A DNA stretch of 11,196 nt, taken from assembly GCA_021160955.1 (NCBI GenBank), contig JAGHBM010000044.1, positions 1-11,196 on the forward strand, read 5' to 3'. A program made the position numbers and the translations under genes. Shown here one piece after another: positions 8,207 to 11,196 of the stretch. Position 1 is the stretch's first letter, and each line of letters begins with the position of its first letter. The notes beneath the pieces are model-generated. The model searched no databases, was not told the DNA's origin, and saw only the letters and a program-made list of their open reading frames with translations. Source of the stretch: Candidatus Aenigmatarchaeota archaeon (GTDB lineage Archaea > Aenigmatarchaeota > Aenigmatarchaeia > PWEA01 > JAGHBM01).

Positions 8207-8366
8207 AACAGATCCTTTGTAAATATAGGTTGGGTCCCGCAAAACCCAACCAAAAAGAAGGTCTTGTACTTCACAAAACTTGCAAACCTTCGGTTTGCCA
8301 ATTTTAAAAGGAAGGGAGAATATTCCCATAAGGAGGGAAACCTTGGTGTCCCTCCATAGGGTGAGA
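8207..8366 (+). other. T-loop intron of tRNA-Lys(CTT), about 160 nt
   Basis: The insertion lies between tRNA positions 58 and 59 (ambiguous by a few bases); removal restores the canonical T-loop TTCGAAT. It is rich in hairpins: GGTTGGGT (8228-8235) with ACCCAACC (8244-8251); GAAG (8257-8260) with CTTC (8269-8272); GCAAACC (8282-8288) with GGTTTGC (8292-8298); GGGA (8314-8317) with TTCCC; and GGAGGG (8332-8337) with CCCTCC (8350-8355). The base may close through ATCCT (8212-8216) with AGGGT (8358-8362). No coding capacity, C/D boxes or clear group I core sequences are visible. Several elements are shared with the insertion at 1-95. Confidence 0.7.
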
Positions 8367-8367
8367 A

Positions 8368-8386
8368 TCCCTCTGGGCCCGCCAAT
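8368..8386 (+). repeat. Direct repeat of the tRNA-Lys 3' end (second copy at 97-115)
   Basis: TCCCTCTGGGCCCGCCAAT is identical at 97-115 and 8368-8386, 8271 bp apart and in the same orientation. It consists of the T-stem and acceptor 3' strands, G73, CCA and two flanking bases, so shared tRNA-Lys identity explains most of it. It brackets the RNA polymerase operon. Confidence 0.8.
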
Positions 8387-8403
8387 TCTTTTGTATCTGA
8401 TTC

Positions 8404-9333
8404 TCAGTATATCGTTTCTGAATTTAATGGAAATGCAACTGATTTTCTTATGTCATCATATCCCATAACGAACTGAGAAACCCTTGAGAGACCTATGCCA
8501 CACCCTGAGTGTGGAACACTTCCCTCTTCAAGTCTATTTAGATACCATTCGAAGTCTTTTATACTTCCCCCTCTTTTCTTCAGCTGTTTATACATCTGAG
8601 ATTCTTTTATCCTTTCTACAACCAATTCAACCTTATATTCTCTTTCAGCTGCACCAACTGCCTCTCCACTGTACGGAAGTATCAAGTCTGCGCTGTTCAC
8701 TATTCTCGGATCGTCTTCGTTCACTTTCATGTTGAAGAATTTTATCTCACGTGGAAAGTGCGTTATGAAAATTGGTCCACCATGTTTTTCCACCAAATAT
8801 TTCTCGTGTATACTTTTAAGATCGTCGCCCCACTTCACACCAAATTCCTTCAACTCATCGACTGCTCTCGTGTAAGTTATTCTCTTAAAAGGTTTTTTCA
8901 ATTTCAATCTGTTTTTGTTTATGTCTATGCTCTCGTCATGGATTACTTCATCAACCATTGATATGATGACATTTTCTATCTCCGAAAGCAGTTCATTAAA
9001 CCCTTTGTCAAATTCCAGCTCAACCAGTGTAAATTCTGTCAAGTGTCTCCCATCAGCTCTTGGTTCTGCCCTAAAACTTGGTCCCACCGAGTAAACCTTT
9101 TTCAGTTCAGGCACAAACGCTTCCAGATACAACTGCGATGTCTGACTTAGATATGCATTCTTTCCAAAGTAATCTAACTCGAACAATGTGTCCATATTCT
9201 CGCAAGATCCAGTTGCTTTGGTTATGTGTGGTGGTAGTATTTCTGTGTATCCATTTTCTTCAAAGTACTTTCTTGCGCCTCTCAGCAATGCAGCATTCAC
9301 CATAACGGGAAGAATCTCTTCGATGTTTTTCAT
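8404..9333 (-). CDS. AsnRS-like asparagine synthetase A (class II synthetase fold)
   Basis: This is a class II aminoacyl-tRNA synthetase catalytic domain related to AsnRS/AspRS but with no N-terminal OB anticodon-binding domain. At 309 residues it is close to the archaeal asparagine synthetase A family (AS-AR, characterised in Pyrococcus abyssi), which makes asparagine from aspartate, ATP and ammonia. Motif 1 is around P34-P35, motif 2 is FRAEPRADGRH (residues 87-97; R88 is the conserved Arg) and motif 3 is GxGxGxxR (G277, G279, G281, R284). The residue before R284 is Ser rather than the Glu or Asp usual in AsnRS and AspRS. I chose ATG 9333 because GGAGGGG lies just upstream; the open frame continues to 9435 but those residues look non-coding. 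A tRNA-independent or paralogous role other than asparagine synthesis cannot be excluded. Confidence 0.72.
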   Translation of the reverse strand: MKNIEEILPVMVNAALLRGARKYFEENGYTEILPPHITKATGSCENMDTLFELDYFGKNAYLSQTSQLYLEAFVPELKKVYSVGPSFRAEPRADGRHLTEFTLVELEFDKGFNELLSEIENVIISMVDEVIHDESIDINKNRLKLKKPFKRITYTRAVDELKEFGVKWGDDLKSIHEKYLVEKHGGPIFITHFPREIKFFNMKVNEDDPRIVNSADLILPYSGEAVGAAEREYKVELVVERIKESQMYKQLKKRGGSIKDFEWYLNRLEEGSVPHSGCGIGLSRVSQFVMGYDDIRKSVAFPLNSETIY

Positions 9334-9336
9334 ACA

Positions 9337-9354
9337 ACCCCTCCAGGAAGGGGT
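9337..9354 (-). promoter_or_regulatory. Hairpin covering the ribosome site of the AsnRS-like gene
   Basis: In the mRNA, ACCCCT (9349-9354) pairs with AGGGGT (9337-9342) around a six-base loop. The ribosome site GGAGGGG (9338-9344) overlaps the 3' strand of the stem and part of the loop, ending 4 nt before the ATG. Folding would hide it, so translation could be conditional. No ligand or regulator is suggested by the sequence. Confidence 0.45.
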
Positions 9355-9386
9355 GTTAGAAGACGCCTCTCCTAAATTGGATTCTG

Positions 9387-9400
9387 TATTTTTTAAATTT
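9387..9400 (-). promoter_or_regulatory. TATA box for the AsnRS-like gene
   Basis: On the minus strand the sequence reads AAATTTAAAAAATA. Transcription would start near 9368, giving a 5' leader of about 35 nt that includes the hairpin and the ribosome site. Confidence 0.5.
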
Positions 9401-9483
9401 TTCTGTAGTTGAAAAAACATTTTTGAGAGATGCAATATTTAATAATTAGAATTGACAAATTTTTATTGAGTTTTTCTCGGTTG

Positions 9484-9502
9484 AAGAGAACAAAACAAAA
9501 CT
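9484..9502 (-). terminator. T-rich terminator after the EF-1beta gene
   Basis: Immediately after the stop codon the minus strand reads a run of T interrupted by single G or C bases (TTTTGTTTTG and so on). Archaeal polymerase terminates at such T-rich stretches without needing a hairpin. Confidence 0.5.
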
Positions 9503-9760
9503 TCAAATCAACGTTACGTCTTCAACCCTGACAGAACTAACCCCTTCCAATCCGGACAACTTCTCTTCAATGTCATCTGTGCCCTGACCCTCGGAATCTG
9601 GTCTTACTATTAATATCTTAATGTTTTTCAATCCAAACCCTATCGGCTCTTCTTTTATATCCTTTACATCAACGACATCTTTTATTTTCTCTTTTAGTTC
9701 GTCCAAATTTACTTCAGGTCCATTTGGAACGACGGTGATAGAAATTGCAACATCTCCCAT
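9503..9760 (-). CDS. Translation elongation factor 1-beta (aEF-1B)
   Basis: This is the archaeal nucleotide-exchange factor for elongation factor 1-alpha, recharging it with GTP during translation. The 85-residue product starts MGDVAISITVVPNGPEVN and carries the family segments KEEPIGFGLKNIKILIV and the acidic C-terminus ending SSVRVEDVTLI. Archaeal members are a single small alpha/beta domain of 85-90 residues, so this is full length. I chose ATG 9760 with the ribosome site GGAAGTGA upstream; an in-frame GTG at 9769 would add three residues. The ribosome site lies within the last codons of the L37e gene, 5 nt upstream, so the two genes form a coupled pair. Confidence 0.92.
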   Translation of the reverse strand: MGDVAISITVVPNGPEVNLDELKEKIKDVVDVKDIKEEPIGFGLKNIKILIVRPDSEGQGTDDIEEKLSGLEGVSSVRVEDVTLI

Positions 9761-9765
9761 AAAAA

Positions 9766-9951
9766 TCACTTCCTTCTGTTACCTCTTATGTCCTTGTTCC
9801 TCCATTTTTCTTTGTTTATCTTAGATGACTTACCATAACCACACGCAGCACAATATCCTTTTTTCTTATTGTAGGCATATTTACCGCACCTTCTACATCT
9901 TATGTGGGTAGTTCTCTGATGTTTTCCAAAAGATGGCGTACCCTTCGTCAT
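9766..9951 (-). CDS. rpl37e: Ribosomal protein L37e
   Basis: This is a small zinc-binding large-subunit ribosomal protein. The 61-residue product begins [16 protein letters not shown], the family signature, and has a four-cysteine zinc site (C19, C22, C34, C37) followed by a basic tail. The length is normal for archaea. A strong ribosome site GGAGGG precedes the ATG by 5 nt. It lies 91 nt downstream of the LSm gene, a pairing common in archaea, and 5 nt before EF-1beta, so the three may be co-transcribed. A TATA-like site in the gap to LSm also allows independent transcription. Confidence 0.95.
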   Translation of the reverse strand: MTKGTPSFGKHQRTTHIRCRRCGKYAYNKKKGYCAACGYGKSSKINKEKWRNKDIRGNRRK

Positions 9952-9987
9952 GAAATCCCTCCATTTTATCTATATTAAACTACTCAA

Positions 9988-10000
9988 TACTTAAATACTT
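9988..10000 (-). promoter_or_regulatory. TATA-like box for rpl37e-EF-1beta
   Basis: The minus strand reads AAGTATTTAAGTA, about 43 nt upstream of the rpl37e ATG. Transcription would start near 9969, leaving a short leader that carries the GGAGGG ribosome site. Confidence 0.45.
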
Positions 10001-10042
10001 TAGTCTATGCCATTTTTATTTTTAAATTTTTAATTGGAGAAC

Positions 10043-10285
10043 TCATTCAGGTGAGATAAAGAGTATGTTGTCTCCACGTAGCACGACTGTACCGAGTTTT
10101 GTCTTACTGTCTCCCACTACGAGCTCTGCATCTTCTAGCCACAAATTCAGGTGGAGATCAAACGCCTTTAAGATCCCTATCATCTCACCCTCTTCATTTT
10201 TTCCTCCATGAGATCTTAACTTCACAATTACTCTTTTACCTTTTGACTGATTCAATGCATCCAATGGTCTGGTTTCCTGAGACAT
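10043..10285 (-). CDS. Sm-like archaeal protein (LSm/SmAP)
   Basis: This is an Sm-fold RNA-binding protein expected to form a heptameric (or hexameric) ring that binds U-rich RNA. In the 80-residue product the Sm1 motif spans KRVIVKLR to FDLHLNLWLEDAEL, with D43 and N47 in the uridine-binding loop. Sm2 is LGTVVLRGDNILFISPE, with the RGDN signature at residues 70-73. The loop between the second and third strands (around SHGGKNEEGEM) looks about five residues longer than in most archaeal LSm proteins. A TATA box lies about 24 nt upstream of the ATG and no ribosome site is visible, so a leaderless mRNA is likely. It sits upstream of rpl37e on the same strand. Confidence 0.92.
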   Translation of the reverse strand: MSQETRPLDALNQSKGKRVIVKLRSHGGKNEEGEMIGILKAFDLHLNLWLEDAELVVGDSKTKLGTVVLRGDNILFISPE

Positions 10286-10302
10286 AATCTTTTATTAGAT
10301 TC

Positions 10303-10316
10303 TATATATTTAAAGA
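10303..10316 (-). promoter_or_regulatory. TATA box for the LSm gene
   Basis: The minus strand reads TCTTTAAATATATA, centred about 24 nt upstream of the LSm ATG, the distance expected for a leaderless transcript. It is divergent from the rps8e promoter in the same 94-bp gap. Confidence 0.55.
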
Positions 10317-10338
10317 TTTACGACAAAAAAACAAAAAA

Positions 10339-10350
10339 GTATTTAAAATA
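10339..10350 (+). promoter_or_regulatory. TATA box for rps8e
   Basis: GTATTTAAAATA lies about 35 nt before the rps8e ATG. The transcript would begin near 10370, at or next to the ribosome site GGTGA (10369-10373). Confidence 0.5.
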
Positions 10351-10379
10351 AAAACTCAAAATTATTGTGGTGAGTAAAT

Positions 10380-10760
10380 ATGATCACTCAAGGAAGAAGC
10401 AGAAGAAAACCAACTGGTGGAATACTTAAAAAACATAGGAAGAAAAAGAAATATGAAATGGGTAGAGAAAGACTTGATCTTGTACTCGATGAAAAAGAAA
10501 AGAAAAAAATAATAAGAACCAGAGGGGGAGGTAAGAAAGTCAGACTTCTCTCAACGAACAAAGCAAATGTCATAGATCCGAAAACCAACAAATCATTCTT
10601 GGTGAAAATAAAGAACGTGGTTGAGAATCCTGCAAATCCCCACTATGTAAGGAGAAATATAATCACGAAGGGATCGATAATAGAAACTGAAAAAGGCAGG
10701 GCAAAGGTGACTTCAAGACCATCTCAAGATGGAGTGGTGAATGCCGTACTGATTGAATGA
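10380..10760 (+). CDS. rps8e: Ribosomal protein S8e
   Basis: This is a small-subunit ribosomal protein found in archaea and eukaryotes. The 126-residue product begins with the family signature [20 protein letters not shown], has a lysine-rich linker, and continues with the beta-rich domain containing [21 protein letters not shown] and the end [15 protein letters not shown]. The length is typical for archaea. The ATG has GGTGA six nt upstream. It is divergent from the LSm gene and followed by an acylphosphatase gene. Confidence 0.95.
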   Translation: MITQGRSRRKPTGGILKKHRKKKKYEMGRERLDLVLDEKEKKKIIRTRGGGKKVRLLSTNKANVIDPKTNKSFLVKIKNVVENPANPHYVRRNIITKGSIIETEKGRAKVTSRPSQDGVVNAVLIE

Positions 10761-10786
10761 TTTCTATTTTGAAACACTTGCTGATG

Positions 10787-11062
10787 ATGAAAAGAATTAG
10801 AATATACGTTCATGGAAAAGTCCAGGGAGTTTTCTATAGGCACAACACCAAAAAAATTGCAGACTCGTTGAACATAAAGGGTTGGGTGAGGAACAAAGAA
10901 GATGGCTCTGTAGAGATTCTTGCCGAAGGTCCCGATGTCAACCTTAAAAAATTTATAGAGTGGTGTAAGGTCGGTCCTCCGATGGCAAGGGTTGAAAGGT
11001 TGGATGTGATAGAAGAAAAGAACACAACGAAGAAATTATCTGATTTTGAAATAATATGGTAA
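10787..11062 (+). CDS. Acylphosphatase
   Basis: This is a small enzyme that hydrolyses acyl phosphates; its physiological role in archaea is not settled. The signature GKVQGVFYR ends at the catalytic R18, and the catalytic N36 lies in GWVRN, with the 18-residue spacing seen in characterised family members. The product is 91 residues, the family norm, when ATG 10787 is used. An in-frame ATG at 10757, overlapping the rps8e stop, would add ten residues; neither start has a clear ribosome site. It follows rps8e by 26 nt and is probably co-transcribed with it. Confidence 0.9.
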   Translation: MKRIRIYVHGKVQGVFYRHNTKKIADSLNIKGWVRNKEDGSVEILAEGPDVNLKKFIEWCKVGPPMARVERLDVIEEKNTTKKLSDFEIIW

Positions 11063-11063
11063 C

Positions 11064-11069
11064 AAAAAA
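11064..11069 (-). terminator. T-run after the minus-strand gene at the window end
   Basis: Six T bases on the minus strand begin 5 nt after the TAG stop at 11077-11075, suiting archaeal T-run termination. It lies almost at the stop of the convergent acylphosphatase gene. Confidence 0.4.
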
Positions 11070-11074
11070 TTTCT

Positions 11075-11196
11075 CTAACTTGCGCAACCGCCACTCGAAT
11101 TCGAACCGCTTCCTCCTCCAACTGGACCGAAACCTGGACTCTCTGATTTCGTGCTGAGTTGTGTGTTGCATTCCTCTGGTGGGTTGTTGAACGCAT
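11075..11196 (-). CDS. C-terminal end of an unidentified Gly/Ser-rich protein (partial)
   Basis: The minus strand is open from the window edge to a TAG at 11077-11075. It encodes 39 residues that look like real protein: AFNNPPEECNTQLSTKSESP, then GFGPVGGGSGSNSSGGCAS. The reading continues off the window, so start and length are unknown. The composition (Gly/Ser-rich tail, two cysteines, one three residues from the end) differs from the ribosomal and polymerase genes nearby. I do not recognise the family. The Gly/Ser-rich end could be a flexible tail of a soluble enzyme or of a surface protein. Other frames on this strand give very Arg-rich peptides that look like shadows. It converges on the acylphosphatase gene with 12 nt between stops. 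Confidence 0.55.
   Translation of the reverse strand, partial: AFNNPPEECNTQLSTKSESPGFGPVGGGSGSNSSGGCAS

Larger units (their letters stand above)
8111..8384 (+). tRNA. tRNA-Lys (CTT) with two introns
   Basis: The exons fold into a complete 77-nt tRNA: acceptor GGGCCCA (8111-8117) with TGGGCCC (8374-8380), D-stem GCTC/GAGC with GG in its loop, anticodon stem CTCGG (8138-8142) with CCGAG (8187-8191), variable loop TTGTC, T-stem GGGGG (8197-8201) with CCCTC (8369-8373, one G-U pair), discriminator G8381 and encoded CCA. The anticodon loop reads CTCTT followed by AA, so the anticodon is CTT for lysine. GGGCCC acceptor stems and G73 fit archaeal tRNA-Lys. The gene is interrupted twice, in the anticodon loop and in the T-loop. 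A T-rich stretch (8387-8393) follows the CCA and may terminate transcription. The gene converges on the asparagine-synthetase-like gene, with 19 bp between them. Confidence 0.88.

Noticed and set aside
8204..8363. Group I intron in the tRNA-Lys T-loop
   Set aside because: The P1-like pairing with a U-G at the boundary is suggestive, but no P3/P7 core sequences are visible, 160 nt is very short for a group I intron, and the product would have A instead of C at position 56. It is kept only as an alternative in the findings.
8207..8366. C/D-box or H/ACA guide RNA encoded in the T-loop intron
   Set aside because: I could not find paired C and D boxes, nor a hairpin with a kink-loop and a correctly spaced ACA box.
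8111..8384. Split (trans-spliced) or permuted tRNA
   Set aside because: All tRNA-Lys(CTT) exons are present in normal order on one strand within 274 bp, so cis introns are sufficient.
97..8386. Integrative element with attL/attR in tRNA-Lys
   Set aside because: The tRNA 3'-end repeat and tRNA location fit the pattern, but the content is the essential polymerase operon, with no integrase or mobile genes, and both repeats belong to tRNA genes with their own introns.
8150..8468. Plus-strand open frames of 60-70 codons across the tRNA-Lys gene and its intron
   Set aside because: They overlap tRNA exons and intron hairpins, lack ribosome sites, and their peptides show no family features. The tRNA fold explains the sequence better.
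9334..9435. N-terminal extension of the AsnRS-like gene to an ATG at 9435
   Set aside because: The extra residues have no family match, and the predicted promoter lies inside this stretch. A strong ribosome site directly precedes the ATG at 9333, and the shorter product has the expected length.
10834..11196. Minus-strand frames of 72 and 120 codons across the acylphosphatase gene
   Set aside because: They run antisense through the conserved acylphosphatase gene, and the part beyond it is unusually Arg-rich. The third minus-strand frame at 11075-11196 gives a far more protein-like sequence.

Overview
This window is archaeal. It carries the archaeal RNA polymerase operon with both large subunits split in two (B''/B' and A'/A''), the archaeal-type ribosomal proteins L30e, L37e and S8e, an Sm-like protein, aEF-1beta and a short two-KH NusA. 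Starts are preceded either by GGTGA/GGAGG-type ribosome sites or by TATA boxes about 25 nt upstream of the start codon, which suggests leaderless mRNAs. The DNA is AT-rich, arginine is mostly AGA/AGG and isoleucine often ATA, while tRNA stems are GC-rich. That combination is common in thermophilic archaea. The B''/B' split points to a euryarchaeote-like or DPANN lineage, but the sequence alone does not fix the phylum.

Region by region: (1) 1-113 is the 3' end of a tRNA-Lys gene whose T-loop is interrupted by a structured intervening sequence; its 5' half lies outside the window. (2) 163-8049 is one tightly packed plus-strand operon, rpoH-rpoB2-rpoB1-rpoA1-rpoA2-rpl30e-nusA, with start/stop overlaps or gaps of at most 19 nt. 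(3) 8111-8384 is a second tRNA-Lys gene (anticodon CTT), 274 bp long for a 77-nt mature tRNA. It has a 37-nt anticodon-loop intron and a 160-nt T-loop intron whose hairpins match those of the first copy. (4) 8404-9333 (minus) is an AsnRS-like catalytic domain without an anticodon-binding domain, the architecture of the archaeal asparagine synthetase A family. (5) 9503-10285 (minus) holds LSm, L37e and aEF-1beta. (6) 10380-11062 (plus) holds S8e and an acylphosphatase. (7) 11075-11196 (minus) is the C-terminal end of an unidentified Gly/Ser-rich protein running off the window.

Functionally this is core information processing: RNA polymerase subunits and a NusA-like RNA-binding protein, translation components (L30e, L37e, S8e, EF-1beta, tRNA-Lys), RNA metabolism (LSm) and probably asparagine supply. 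The most unusual content is the pair of tRNA-Lys genes bracketing the polymerase operon. Both carry related, hairpin-rich insertions in the T-loop. A further oddity is a pair of Gly substitutions at the base of the otherwise very conserved trigger-loop segment of RpoA''.
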